Assembly: GCA_905200645.1 (NCBI GenBank)
Contig: CAJKLD010000015.1
Location: forward strand, 1-54,568
Origin: an uncultured Phascolarctobacterium sp.
GTDB taxonomy: Bacteria; Bacillota; Negativicutes; Acidaminococcales; Acidaminococcaceae
Length of the DNA stretch: 54,568 bases
Direction: 5' to 3'
Positions 39,235 to 48,344 of this stretch are shown here, piece after piece. The notes below the pieces were generated by a model. It was not told the DNA's origin and did not search any database. It saw nothing but the letters and a program-made list of their open reading frames with translations. Position 1 is the first letter of the stretch, and each line of letters opens with the position of its first letter. Position numbers and translations under genes: made by a program.

Positions 39235-40500
39235 CTAAAAGCTCATAATGCCAAAGGCTTCCAGCAGCAGCATAATATTCAACACAATAACAATCACGCC
39301 AATAACGCCCAAAACAATTTTTAAGCGCGTCGAATTAGCAAATTTTCCCATGACCTTTTTCGACGAGGTCAAATAAATCAACAGACCAATAGTCCAAGGC
39401 AGTTGCACGCTTAAAGCCATTTGCGAATAAATCAAACCGTTGAACGGATCGTCAATGAAAAGAATAATCAAAACTGCCAACCAGTAGGTCAACAATACGC
39501 CATGCCAGGAGTGCGGGTCCTTAACGTCATAGCCCTCGCCAAAAATACCCGCGTACACACTGGCGCCAGCCATGCCTGCCGTCGCCGTCGATGAAATGCC
39601 GGCAAACAGCAGCGCTACGGCAAATAAAACCGCGGCGCTATTGCCTAAAAGCGGTTTTAACAAATCTACAGCCTGCGCCAAATCGTCAACCTTAACATTG
39701 TTGGCAAAAAATACTGCCGCAGCTACCAAAATCATGGCGCTGTTAATAGCCCAGCCAATGCTCATCGACAGTAAGGTATCAAGAAATTCGTAACTCAGCT
39801 GCTTTTTGATAATCTTTTCGTCCTCTAAATTCCAATGACGGCTTTGAATTACTTCGGAATGCAAAAATAAATTATGCGGCATTACTACCGCGCCCAAAAC
39901 GCTCATAATAACCAGCAGCGAGCCGTGCGGAATGCAGGGCGTTACCCAGCCTTTAGCGGCAGCGCCCCAATCAAGCGGCACCATAATAATTTCTGCCAAA
40001 AAAGAAAGCCCTATAATAGAAACGAAGCCAATAATAATTTTTTCCAGCTTGCTATAAGAATTAGAGCGCAGCAGCCAGGAGCACAAAGCAGCCATCAAAA
40101 TACTGCCCAGCCACAAGGGTATGCCGAACAGCAGCTCCAAGGCAATAGCGCCGCCTAAAATTTCTGCCAGCGAAGTGGCTACAGAAGCCATTACTGCCGA
40201 AAGCAGAATCGGCACAGAGACCCATTTAGGCAAATATTTAGTAGCTGCCTCCGACAAGCATAGTCCGGAAGCAATTCCCAAATGCGCCGCATTATGCTGC
40301 AAAACAATCAACATAATTGTCGATAAAGTAACCATCCACAGCAGCAGATACCCGTAATCCGCACCGGCCGCCAAATTTGACGCCCAGTTACCTGGATCGA
40401 TAAAGCCTACGGTAATTAAAAGTCCGGGGCCGATATAACGCAAAATTTCTTCTGCTCTGCTGTTAGGCTTATGCTTTTCCTGATAATGTTTTAAATCCAT
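39235..40500 (-). CDS. Nramp family divalent metal transporter
   Basis: A 421-residue polytopic protein with about 11 helices. TM1 carries DPGNWASN (about 35-42; Nramp consensus DPGN) and TM6 carries VVMPHNLFLHS (about 207-217), with the metal-binding methionine and histidine. Both canonical features are kept, so Mn2+/Fe2+ import with H+ is likely. It is probably the last gene of a DUF4127-GNAT-Nramp unit (45-base gap to the GNAT gene). The ATG has GAGGTAAAAT upstream. Confidence 0.93.
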   Translation of the reverse strand: MDLKHYQEKHKPNSRAEEILRYIGPGLLITVGFIDPGNWASNLAAGADYGYLLLWMVTLSTIMLIVLQHNAAHLGIASGLCLSEAATKYLPKWVSVPILLSAVMASVATSLAEILGGAIALELLFGIPLWLGSILMAALCSWLLRSNSYSKLEKIIIGFVSIIGLSFLAEIIMVPLDWGAAAKGWVTPCIPHGSLLVIMSVLGAVVMPHNLFLHSEVIQSRHWNLEDEKIIKKQLSYEFLDTLLSMSIGWAINSAMILVAAAVFFANNVKVDDLAQAVDLLKPLLGNSAAVLFAVALLFAGISSTATAGMAGASVYAGIFGEGYDVKDPHSWHGVLLTYWLAVLIILFIDDPFNGLIYSQMALSVQLPWTIGLLIYLTSSKKVMGKFANSTRLKIVLGVIGVIVIVLNIMLLLEAFGIMSF

Positions 40501-40545
40501 AATTTTACCTCAAATAAAAGATCTGCGCACAAGATCATAAAAGCT

Positions 40546-41169
40546 TTATAACTGTAGTTTTTCTATGCTTGCGTTGGCCTGCTGCAAAATTTTTGCCAGA
40601 GCTGCCTGCGGTACCTGGCGCCAGCCAATAATATTTTGGGGATTGGGAGGACAAGGCTGCAAAAGCTTTTCCAGCCACACTGTATCCAGCCATTGTTTAT
40701 TTTTATAGCCGGAATAATGAAAGGTGCCAATCAATTTATAGCCCAGAGCCTCGTGCATTTTAATACTGTGCTCGTTTCCCAGCGTAATACAGGAATAAGC
40801 CACGGTAACGCCTTGCAGACAAAGAATTTTTTCCATAGCTTCGTACAGCACGCGCCCTAAGCCCTTGCCCTGACCTGCGGGAGCAAGATAAATTGTTACC
40901 TCTACCGCCCACTGATAAGCCAAGCGCTCACGATAAGGGTGGCAGTATACATAGCCAAGAATTTTTCCGTCCTGCTCGACCACTAAATAAGGAAATTGCG
41001 CAGAAATATCTACAATTCTTTGACGAAATTCTTCTAAGCCCGGCACCTCTAATTCAAAGGACACATTGCTCAAGGAGCTGTCTTCACTGATTACAAAGGG
41101 AGTATAAATTTCCAGCAACCGATCTGCATCACTTGGCACGGCAGCTCTCACACATATTTTTTTATTCAT
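40546..41169 (-). CDS. GNAT family N-acetyltransferase
   Basis: A 207-residue acetyltransferase resembling phosphinothricin-type (Pat/YncA) enzymes. It shows an N-terminal IRxAxxxDA-like start (CVRAAVPSDADRLLEIYTPFV), WAVEVTIYLAPAGQGKGLGRVLYEAME (about 89-115, with the acetyl-CoA motif QGKGLG) and NEHSIKMHEALGYKLIGTF (about 132-150). The C-terminal 40 residues extend beyond the usual domain. The acceptor substrate is unknown. Its start overlaps the 3' end of the DUF4127 gene by eight bases. Confidence 0.9.
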   Translation of the reverse strand: MNKKICVRAAVPSDADRLLEIYTPFVISEDSSLSNVSFELEVPGLEEFRQRIVDISAQFPYLVVEQDGKILGYVYCHPYRERLAYQWAVEVTIYLAPAGQGKGLGRVLYEAMEKILCLQGVTVAYSCITLGNEHSIKMHEALGYKLIGTFHYSGYKNKQWLDTVWLEKLLQPCPPNPQNIIGWRQVPQAALAKILQQANASIEKLQL

Positions 41170-42718
41170 CGACTTTAGTCACCCTCACTTCAAACATTCT
41201 TTTCCACGGCAAAGTAAACTGATATTTTTCTGCCGCCGTTTGCAAATACGGCGCGCTAATTTTATATACTTCCCGGGTAATAAATTTTTCAGCAGCAGCA
41301 CATTGCTCTGCGTCAAGACCGCTGTTGGGCCAATAATTAGGCCAAATAAGCTGCGTATAGGTTGTCATGCGCACGTTAGCCTGATATGCCCAATCATCAA
41401 GATAACGCTGCTCCAGCAAAGTTTTTTTGGCGTCCTCATCATAATCCTTGCTTAAAAGTCCTTGCGCTAAAGCAAAGCCCAAGCTGTTGCCCGCCGTATT
41501 CCAGCCGCCGTAAGCGGCTAATTTATAAGCCAATTTATTTTCAAATAAACCCTTTACTAAAGCGTTGTCTGCGCCGTTGCCGTATTTTACGTCAGCTAAA
41601 GCAACAGGCTGATTTTGAACTATACGTTCCACTTTACGAATAAAATTCTTTGTTTCCGGCGCTAGTACACCATTGTTGGCAGTGCTGCCAGCTTCTATAG
41701 TCACGCCGTTTGTAGGCGTATTCACCGCCAAAACTAAGTCTGCATGACGGCGCAAACGCACCGGAAAAGCGCCTGCCGCATAAATATGCTGCTTAGCGCT
41801 ATCAGCTAGCGTATTATCCTCGTAGGAAGGCACTGTTGCTCCGCCTTTTCCCGCAGCATAGATAACATTTACCAACGGCAGTTTGTACTGCAAACGGTTA
41901 GCAGCACGACTCAGCAAAACCAAGCCCAATTGGTCGGCTCCGGCGAAAAAACGAATGCGTTCTTTAGGCAGCTCTCTGACCAAAATATCCATGCTGCGCG
42001 CTTCGCGGTGGGCCTGCGAATACTCCGCCGTATCGTCGCGTCCAATCAGCAGATAATCAAAATCGCCGCTTTCTACGCCGTGCAGCAATAGCTCCGTAGC
42101 CATAATATTATGAGCGCGGCGGGTATACAAATCAGTCTGAATTTCTAAAGGCAGTTCTGCACGCAAATCTGCCAGCTCTTTAATTTCGCGGCGTTTAATG
42201 GCTTTCAGCTCCAGTTTATCCTCCAGCTCGCCCAAGCGAAAAAATTTCTGTCCCCATTCCTTATAATATTCCGGCTCGACGGGCGCGCCGCTGGCTTTAG
42301 GGGAACGCATAATCGTGGTAAAAATATAAATATTTTTGTCGCCATAAGTATCCTTTAAGTCTACCAAGCGCTCCGCTCTTTTTTGCAAAATCTCCAACGG
42401 AATGGTATGGGTGCGGCTGGCTACCAAGCCGCCGTAAAGCAAAGCGTCGGAAGAAGCCACTACGGCAACAGAATTTTCCATGTTATCTTCCAACCACGCA
42501 AACAGCTGCTCCGGCTCTCCCATATTTTTTTCGTTGGCAATATAAGCCGTCGGAGGAGTCTGCACATCCCATCCTGCCGCCTGCATGGTCTGCACCGTAT
42601 AATCAAGACAAACAGGCCTATTATCCATAGGGATATATAAAATTGTTCCTTTAGCTGCCCACGCAGTTTGGCACAGCAAAAGCAGCAGGAAAAAGAAAAA
42701 TCTGCGGAATGCTCGCAT
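41162..42718 (-). CDS. DUF4127 family secreted protein
   Basis: A 518-residue protein with a signal peptide (FRRFFFFLLLLLCQTAWAA, about residues 4-22), then ILYIPMDNRPVCLDYTVQ, the hallmark opening of DUF4127. Further typical segments are ASSDALLYGGLVASRTH (about 88-104), FTTIMRSPKASG and LIGRDDTAEYSQAHREA (about 224-240). The family is widespread in Firmicutes and uncharacterised; the fold and conserved acidic and histidine residues suggest a secreted enzyme, but this is not established. It heads the unit with the GNAT and Nramp genes. GAGGTG lies upstream of ATG 42718. Confidence 0.9.
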   Translation of the reverse strand: MRAFRRFFFFLLLLLCQTAWAAKGTILYIPMDNRPVCLDYTVQTMQAAGWDVQTPPTAYIANEKNMGEPEQLFAWLEDNMENSVAVVASSDALLYGGLVASRTHTIPLEILQKRAERLVDLKDTYGDKNIYIFTTIMRSPKASGAPVEPEYYKEWGQKFFRLGELEDKLELKAIKRREIKELADLRAELPLEIQTDLYTRRAHNIMATELLLHGVESGDFDYLLIGRDDTAEYSQAHREARSMDILVRELPKERIRFFAGADQLGLVLLSRAANRLQYKLPLVNVIYAAGKGGATVPSYEDNTLADSAKQHIYAAGAFPVRLRRHADLVLAVNTPTNGVTIEAGSTANNGVLAPETKNFIRKVERIVQNQPVALADVKYGNGADNALVKGLFENKLAYKLAAYGGWNTAGNSLGFALAQGLLSKDYDEDAKKTLLEQRYLDDWAYQANVRMTTYTQLIWPNYWPNSGLDAEQCAAAEKFITREVYKISAPYLQTAAEKYQFTLPWKRMFEVRVTKVDE

Positions 42719-42824
42719 GATGATTCACCTCTACATAAAATGTTTTGCTTTATATATTTCGCCAGCCAAAGTTTTTTTCCTCTATACTTTAAGCAAGGTT
42801 AAAGAAAAATCACAAACAAACTAC

Positions 42825-42863
42825 AAAAAAGACATTCCCCCTGCCTAACACAGGAGAAATGTC
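42825..42863 (-). terminator. Terminator of the second ABC operon
   Basis: GACATT/AATGTC plus inner CTCCTG/CAGGGG pairing, followed by a T-run on the minus strand, just past the ATPase stop. Confidence 0.8.
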
Positions 42864-42873
42864 CATACACGAA

Positions 42874-43617
42874 CTAATTATTTTGGAAACGAGATAAAAA
42901 GTCGCGGGTTCTTTGATTTTTCGGATTAGCAAAAATCTGCTCCGGTGTGCCTTCCTCGGCAATAACGCCTTGGTCGATAAAAATTACTCTATTGGAAACG
43001 TCGCGGGCAAAGGCCATTTCGTGCGTTACGATTACCATGGTTAAGCCTTCTTTAGCCAAATCGCGGATAACGCGCAGCACCTCGCCTACCATTTCCGGGT
43101 CGAGGGCGCTGGTAGGCTCGTCCATCAACAGTACCTCCGGCTCCAACGCCAACGCGCGGGCAATAGCCACACGCTGCTTCTGACCACCGCTGAGCTGATG
43201 CGGTTTGGCGTTAACGTAGCTGTCCATGCCAACATGCTTTAAATATTTTAAAGCCGTCGCTTTAGCTTCGTTTTTGTTTTTGCCCAAAACCTTAACCTGG
43301 CCTACCATACAGTTTTCTAAAACTGTCATATTATTGAACAAATTAAAGGATTGGAAAACCATGCCAACTTTAGTGCGGAACAAGGTAAGCTTTTTGAAAG
43401 CGTCCATAACATTTTGACCGCGGTATTCAATTTGACCGCCCGTAGGATGCTCCAAAAAATTGACGCAGCGAATCAGCGTAGATTTGCCGCTGCCGCTGGG
43501 ACCGATAACGCAGACTACGTCGCCACGGTGAATATTAAAGCTGATATCGCGCAGAATTTGCCGCTCGCCAAAGGATTTTTGCAGATTGCAGACAGAAACC
43601 AATAATTCTTTATCCAT
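42874..43617 (-). CDS. Amino acid ABC transporter ATP-binding protein
   Basis: A 247-residue GlnQ-type ATPase. Walker A is GPSGSGKST (about 38-46), the Q-loop MVFQSFNLFNN, the signature LSGGQKQRVAIARAL (about 142-156), Walker B VLLMDEPTSALDPEM and the H-loop VIVTHEMAF. It lies three bases after the permease gene. Together with the genes at 43621 and 44505 it forms the second polar amino acid importer of the window. Confidence 0.95.
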   Translation of the reverse strand: MDKELLVSVCNLQKSFGERQILRDISFNIHRGDVVCVIGPSGSGKSTLIRCVNFLEHPTGGQIEYRGQNVMDAFKKLTLFRTKVGMVFQSFNLFNNMTVLENCMVGQVKVLGKNKNEAKATALKYLKHVGMDSYVNAKPHQLSGGQKQRVAIARALALEPEVLLMDEPTSALDPEMVGEVLRVIRDLAKEGLTMVIVTHEMAFARDVSNRVIFIDQGVIAEEGTPEQIFANPKNQRTRDFLSRFQNN

Positions 43618-43620
43618 AGC

Positions 43621-44427
43621 TTAGTACCGTCCTTTCTGCTTTTTTGTAGGCAGAGGAACTGCGCCGCAAGGATCCATCATAGGGTCATAGGTAACAAGCT
43701 GATAATCCTTGGGCCCGTCCATTTTGCTTTCTGCCCAGCGCAGCAGGCGCGAAGCAGTAAATGTCATAATAAAATATACCACGCAGGTAATGAAGAAAAT
43801 CTCAAAATACTTATAATAAACGCCGGCCGCAGATTTAGAAGCAAAATACAGCTCGGTTACAGAGATAACGTTCAAAACTGAAGTATCTTTAATATTGATG
43901 ATAAGGTTATTGCCCAGCTGCGGCATAACATTGCGCAGAGCCTGAGGCAGAATTACGCAGCGCATGGTTTGAAAATGATCCATGCCAATAGCAATCGCAG
44001 CTTCCTTTTGACCTAAATCGACAGACTCAATGCCGCCGCGAACTGTTTCTGCCATATAAGCGCCGGTATTAATAGAAACAACAAAAAAGCCTGCGAACAT
44101 AGGCGACATATCAATATTAAACAAACTCATAGCGCCATAGTAAACTACCATGGCTTGTACAATCATAGGAGTACCGCGGAAAACCTCTACATAAGCGTCT
44201 AAAATACGCTGCAATAAGCGCACAGAAAATTTTTTCGCCGCACTGTCGTTATCTTCTAAAGGAATAGTTTGGATAACACCTACAACTAAACCTATCAAAC
44301 ACCCGATAAAAGTACCAACCACAGCCAAAAGCAAGGTTACGCCGGCGCCTTTAAGCATAACGGAACCGTACTTTTCCATGAGGAAGAATACCCAACCAAA
44401 AAATGTAGTTGGCATAAAGTACACCAC
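43621..44427 (-). CDS. Amino acid ABC transporter permease
   Basis: A 268-residue HisM/GlnP-type permease with about five helices and the EAA loop QKEAAIAIGMDHFQTMRCVILPQ (about 138-160). The N-terminus carries an extra 20 or so residues and the C-terminus an extra soluble tail (DPMMDPCGAVPLPTKKQKGRY), making it longer than the 214-residue permease of the first importer. The start at 44427 gives MVYFMPTTFFGW; ATG 44415 (MPTTFFGW) is also possible and has AAGGTGG upstream. A terminator lies between it and the binding-protein gene. Confidence 0.93.
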   Translation of the reverse strand: MVYFMPTTFFGWVFFLMEKYGSVMLKGAGVTLLLAVVGTFIGCLIGLVVGVIQTIPLEDNDSAAKKFSVRLLQRILDAYVEVFRGTPMIVQAMVVYYGAMSLFNIDMSPMFAGFFVVSINTGAYMAETVRGGIESVDLGQKEAAIAIGMDHFQTMRCVILPQALRNVMPQLGNNLIINIKDTSVLNVISVTELYFASKSAAGVYYKYFEIFFITCVVYFIMTFTASRLLRWAESKMDGPKDYQLVTYDPMMDPCGAVPLPTKKQKGRY

Positions 44428-44463
44428 CTTAATTTATTTTGCAAACATATTATACTTCTACGC

Positions 44464-44491
44464 AAAAACGGGGCGACAAACTGCCGCCCCC
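44464..44491 (-). terminator. Terminator between binding-protein and permease genes
   Basis: GGGGCG/CGCCCC stem with a 9-nt loop and GTTTTT on the minus strand. It lies 14 bases past the binding-protein stop and upstream of the permease, so it probably attenuates downstream expression. Confidence 0.8.
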
Positions 44492-44504
44492 TAAAATAAG
44501 CGTA

Positions 44505-45353
44505 TTATTTTGCTAAAGGTTGTTTTTTAATAGCTTCATCCATAATCTTATTGAAATCAGCTTCGGTCATACCACCCAAAACCTTGTCCATAGCGGCAGT
44601 CAATTCTTTGTTGCCTTTCTTAACAGCAATACCAATTTCTACGTCCTCGCGAGAAGTTTTGAAGCCTTGGCCTTCGGGGAATTCAACCATAACCAATTCC
44701 GGATTAGCAAAAGCAGCAGCCTTAGCAGTAGGAATATCGGTAACAATCAAATTGCATTTTCCGGATTTCAAAGCAACAATCATGCCGGGAACAGTGTCGA
44801 TAGCAGGCAATTTTTTAACATCGGGAACTTGGTCGATTTGGTCGTACCAAATTGTATTCAGCTGAGAGGTAGCAACGGAGCCTTTCAAATCGGCAACGCT
44901 TTTAGCGTTAGCTTGCGGAGAATCTTTTTTAACCAAAGCTACAACAGTTGCATAGTAGTAGGGTTTGGTAAAGTCAACGGTTTCTTTACGTTTAGAGGTA
45001 ATGGACATACCGGCAATAGCAGCGTCAATTTTGCCGCTTACAACTGCGGGCGGCAGGCCATCCCACTCAATTTTATGAACTTCCAAAGTTGCGCCCATGG
45101 AATCTGCCAGTTTTTTAGCAATCATAACATCGTATCCATAAGCATATTCGTTAGAACCGGCAATTTTTACTGCGCCGCCTTCAGCAGAGGTTTGAGACCA
45201 GTTGTAAGGAGCGTAAGCGCATTCCATACCAACCTTCAAAACTTTCTTCGGAGCTTCAGCTTTTTTATCACCGCCACCGCAGCCGGCCATAACAGCCATA
45301 GCAGCTACCATCATACAGCAGAGAGCTAATTTAGCATATTTCTTTAAATTCAT
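44505..45353 (-). CDS. Amino acid ABC transporter substrate-binding lipoprotein
   Basis: A 282-residue family-3 solute-binding protein. The signal peptide ends in a lipobox (VMAGC, Cys about 24), followed by a GGGDKKAEAP linker and KVLKVGMECAYAPYNW. The substrate-site signature YGYDVMIAKKLADSMG and a conserved MSITSKRKETVDFTKPYY are present. The frame runs back to 45494, but only ATG 45353 (MNLKKYAKLAL) starts a signal peptide; the AAGGAAAGG ribosome site fits it. The first gene of the second ABC importer. The ligand cannot be fixed. Confidence 0.94.
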   Translation of the reverse strand: MNLKKYAKLALCCMMVAAMAVMAGCGGGDKKAEAPKKVLKVGMECAYAPYNWSQTSAEGGAVKIAGSNEYAYGYDVMIAKKLADSMGATLEVHKIEWDGLPPAVVSGKIDAAIAGMSITSKRKETVDFTKPYYYATVVALVKKDSPQANAKSVADLKGSVATSQLNTIWYDQIDQVPDVKKLPAIDTVPGMIVALKSGKCNLIVTDIPTAKAAAFANPELVMVEFPEGQGFKTSREDVEIGIAVKKGNKELTAAMDKVLGGMTEADFNKIMDEAIKKQPLAK

Positions 45354-45405
45354 ACCACACACACCTTTCCTTATCTCCAGGGAATATTTCTCGTAAATTA
45401 CTATT

Positions 45406-45434
45406 ACTTTACTATATAATTGTAAAAAAAGCAA
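45406..45434 (-). promoter_or_regulatory. Promoter of the second ABC operon
   Basis: On the minus strand TTGCTT (45429-45434), a 17-bp spacer and TAAAGT (45406-45411). Confidence 0.55.
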
Positions 45435-45504
45435 GCCAAAAAAGGAATAAATAATGTATACATGTAAAGTTTCTGCGCTTTCTAGCACACACACTGCTGT
45501 TAAC

Positions 45505-45536
45505 GAAAAAATACCGCCGCTGAAAAAGCGACGGTA
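45505..45536 (-). terminator. Terminator of clpB
   Basis: ACCGTCGC/GCGGCGGT stem (one G-U) with a 7-nt loop, then ATTTTTT on the minus strand, directly after the clpB stop. Confidence 0.85.
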
Positions 45537-45542
45537 AATTTT

Positions 45543-48086
45543 TTATTGAACGACTACATCCACAGCTCCGTTACGCAGCACAACCTGCGCATGGTCGCCG
45601 TTTTTAATTTCCCCGGCCACAATTTTGCGGCCCAGAATATTTTCTACAGTGTGCACAATCAAACGTTTCAGCGGTCTTGCGCCAAAGGCAGGATCAAAAC
45701 CGGCCTGCGCCAAAAATTCTACGGCTTCGTCGTCGGCAGCCAAGGTCAGCTCCAGCTGCTTATTAAGACGCTCGCTTAATTCGTGCAGCACCAGCTTAAC
45801 AATATCCTTAATCTGCTCAGCCTGCAAGGGCTTAAAGACAACGATATCGTCCACGCGGTTCAAAAATTCCGGCCGGAAGAAGTTCATCAACATCTGCTGT
45901 ACCTTTTCTCTGTCCATGATGCCTTGATTTTTCATAATCTCGCTGCTGCCCAAATTGCTGGTCATAATAATCAGCGTATTTTTAAAATCTACGCTGCGGC
46001 CTTGACCATCGGTCAAGCGTCCGTCATCCAGCACCTGCAGCAGCACATTGAATACGTCGGCATGAGCCTTTTCAATTTCGTCCAGCAAAATTACGCTGTA
46101 AGGATGGCGGCGTACAGCCTCGGTTAATTGTCCGCCCTCGTCATAACCCACATATCCCGGAGGCGCGCCAATCAAACGGGAAACGGTGTGCTTCTCCATA
46201 TATTCGCTCATATCAATGCGCACCATATTGCGCTCGTCGTCAAACAAAACCTCCGCCAAGGTTTTTGCCAGCTCGGTTTTGCCGACGCCGGTAGGGCCAA
46301 GGAAAATAAAGGAGCCTATGGGACGATTGGGGTCCTTAATGCCTGCGCGAGCGCGAATCACAGCCTCGCTGACGGTTTTGACAGCTTCATCCTGACCTAT
46401 AACGCGCTGATGCAGAATTTCTTCCAAATGAATCAGCTTTTCGCGCTCGCCGCTGCCCAAACGGGAAACAGGAATGCCGGTCCAAGTGCTGACAACCTTG
46501 GCAATATCCTCCTCGTCAACCTCTTCTTTCAAAAGCACATTGTCGTTGCCCTTTTCATCCTTGGCAGACAAAGCGCTCAATTCCTTTTGCAAAGCGGGCA
46601 GGCGGCCGTATTTCAGCTCTGCCATTTTATTTAAATCGTAATCGCGCTCGGCTTGCTCCATTTGCTGTTTCACAGCGTCAATTTCTTTTTTTACCTCGCG
46701 CACGCGGGCGATAGCAGCTTTTTCGGCATCCCAGCGCTTAACCAACTCGTCGTTAGCCTGACGCAGCTTGTTAAGCTCTTCGTTAAGCTTAGCCAAACGC
46801 TCTTTAGAAGCATCGTCGTCCTCCTTGCCCAAAGCCTGCGCTTCAATTTCCAGCTGCAAAATGCGGCGCTTGCTTTCGTCCAGCTCCGTAGGCAGAGAGT
46901 CAATCTCTGTACGCAGACGCGCAGCAGCCTCGTCAACTAAGTCAATAGCCTTATCCGGCAGGAAGCGGTCGTTAATATAACGGTCAGACAGCACGGCGGC
47001 GGCTACCAAAGCAGCGTCTTTAATTCTTACGCCGTGATGCACTTCATAACGCTCGCGCAAACCGCGCAGAATTGAAATTGTATCCTCAACGCCCGGCTCT
47101 TTAACCATAACCGGCTGAAAACGACGTTCCAAAGCGCTGTCCTTTTCAATATATTTACGGTATTCGTTTAAGGTGGTAGCGCCAATGCAGCGCAGCTCGC
47201 CGCGCGCCAGCATGGGCTTTAAAATATTTCCTGCGTCCATAGCGCCCTCGGCAGCACCTGCGCCAACCACGGTGTGCAGCTCGTCGATAAACATAATAAT
47301 CTGACCGGCGCTGTCAGCCACAGCCTTGAGCACCTTTTTCAAACGCTCCTCAAACTCGCCGCGATATTTTGCTCCCGCAACTAAAGCCGCCAAATCAAGC
47401 GCATATAAGGTTTTATTTTTTAAGTTTTCAGGTACGTCGCCTGCCACAATACGCCTTGCCAAGCCTTCGGCAATGGCGGTTTTGCCAACGCCGGGCTCGC
47501 CAATCAGCACAGGATTATTTTTCTTGCGGCGGCTGAGAATTTCTACCACACGGCGGATTTCTTCGTCACGGCCGATAACGGGGTCTAATTTACCCTCCTT
47601 AGCCTTGGCTGTTAAATCCTGACCAAATTTTTCCAGGACCTTTTTGGTTTCTTCGTCAGCGGCAGTATTCTGGTACTGCAGGTAAGCTGCTTCTACTTTT
47701 TTTCTGTCAATGCCGTGTTTCTTCATTAAAGCTACCACATCACTGTCACCGTCGCCGGCCATAGTGGCAACCATATCGCCCACAGTAATTTCACCCTTAG
47801 CATTTTGGTTGAGCAAAGCCATCACGCGGGCAAAGCCTGTGCCCATCATCAGCTGGCGATCCTGGCCTTTAACGCCGGGAATTTTCTCTACCAAAGCTTT
47901 TGCTTCTTTAGTAAAAGCAGCTTCGTCAACATGCAGATTTTGCAAGAGATATTTAAAAAAGCCCTCGCTGCCGCATAACGCCGCCAAAACGTGAGCAGTC
48001 GTCAGCTCCTGATGATAATGCATCACAGCCTGCTGCTGTGCTGCTTCCAATATAGCTTTTAATTCTTCACTGTAATTTTCGTTCAT
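45543..48086 (-). CDS. clpB: ATP-dependent disaggregase ClpB
   Basis: An 847-residue Hsp100 chaperone: Clp-N repeats (1-145), AAA-1 with Walker A GEPGVGKT (about 196-203), a long coiled-coil middle domain (about 395-520), and AAA-2 with Walker A GPTGVGKT (about 596-603). A C-terminal D2-small domain follows. The middle domain and lack of a ClpP-binding loop mark it as ClpB rather than ClpA/ClpC. It rescues aggregated proteins with DnaK. GGAGGAGG precedes the ATG. It is monocistronic. I find no CIRCE element upstream. Confidence 0.97.
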   Translation of the reverse strand: MNENYSEELKAILEAAQQQAVMHYHQELTTAHVLAALCGSEGFFKYLLQNLHVDEAAFTKEAKALVEKIPGVKGQDRQLMMGTGFARVMALLNQNAKGEITVGDMVATMAGDGDSDVVALMKKHGIDRKKVEAAYLQYQNTAADEETKKVLEKFGQDLTAKAKEGKLDPVIGRDEEIRRVVEILSRRKKNNPVLIGEPGVGKTAIAEGLARRIVAGDVPENLKNKTLYALDLAALVAGAKYRGEFEERLKKVLKAVADSAGQIIMFIDELHTVVGAGAAEGAMDAGNILKPMLARGELRCIGATTLNEYRKYIEKDSALERRFQPVMVKEPGVEDTISILRGLRERYEVHHGVRIKDAALVAAAVLSDRYINDRFLPDKAIDLVDEAAARLRTEIDSLPTELDESKRRILQLEIEAQALGKEDDDASKERLAKLNEELNKLRQANDELVKRWDAEKAAIARVREVKKEIDAVKQQMEQAERDYDLNKMAELKYGRLPALQKELSALSAKDEKGNDNVLLKEEVDEEDIAKVVSTWTGIPVSRLGSGEREKLIHLEEILHQRVIGQDEAVKTVSEAVIRARAGIKDPNRPIGSFIFLGPTGVGKTELAKTLAEVLFDDERNMVRIDMSEYMEKHTVSRLIGAPPGYVGYDEGGQLTEAVRRHPYSVILLDEIEKAHADVFNVLLQVLDDGRLTDGQGRSVDFKNTLIIMTSNLGSSEIMKNQGIMDREKVQQMLMNFFRPEFLNRVDDIVVFKPLQAEQIKDIVKLVLHELSERLNKQLELTLAADDEAVEFLAQAGFDPAFGARPLKRLIVHTVENILGRKIVAGEIKNGDHAQVVLRNGAVDVVVQ

Positions 48087-48194
48087 AATTTTTCCTCCTC
48101 CAGCTTCAGCTTATCAACATCTTTCATGCTTATGCAAGAAGCCTGCCGCAGTAAGCGGCTCGGCTTATCAAATTTTATTAGCTCTACTATCTGT

Positions 48195-48222
48195 ATTATA
48201 ACAGCAAAAGTCAAAAAGTCAA
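48195..48222 (-). promoter_or_regulatory. Promoter of clpB
   Basis: On the minus strand TTGACT (48217-48222), a 16-bp spacer and a perfect TATAAT (48195-48200). A second TTGACT begins eight bases downstream of the first. The leader is about 100 bases. Confidence 0.65.
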
Positions 48223-48236
48223 ATAGATAAATTTGT

Positions 48237-48251
48237 TAATTCAGTGAATTA
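48237..48251. promoter_or_regulatory. Inverted repeat between divergent clpB and lrgAB promoters
   Basis: TAATTCA-G-TGAATTA is a perfect repeat with 7-bp arms, centred about 22 bases upstream of the lrgAB -35 and just upstream of the clpB -35. It could bind a regulator of either gene. Confidence 0.4.
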
Positions 48252-48265
48252 TTTCTATACTCTTC

Positions 48266-48294
48266 TTGACATCCCTATGCAAGTGTGGGAAAAT
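48266..48294 (+). promoter_or_regulatory. Promoter of lrgAB
   Basis: A perfect TTGACA (48266-48271), a 17-bp spacer and a weak GAAAAT (48289-48294), consistent with an activated promoter. Confidence 0.5.
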
Positions 48295-48344
48295 AAAAAT
48301 CGTTTTTCATTAAGCTTTGTTTTTTTCATAAAGGAGGAAGTAAA

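Noticed and set aside
39235..40500. A non-canonical Nramp (Mg or metal-independent type)
   Set aside because: Both DPGN in TM1 and MPH in TM6 are kept, as in canonical Mn/Fe transporters.
44520..45329. A 269-codon plus-strand frame opposite the second ABC binding protein
   Set aside because: Antisense shadow of a clear lipoprotein gene, with no ribosome site or recognisable domain.
48205..48222. CtsR operator upstream of clpB
   Set aside because: The two AGTCAAA units repeat with a period of 8 bp, while the CtsR box needs about 10 bp and GGTCAAA units.
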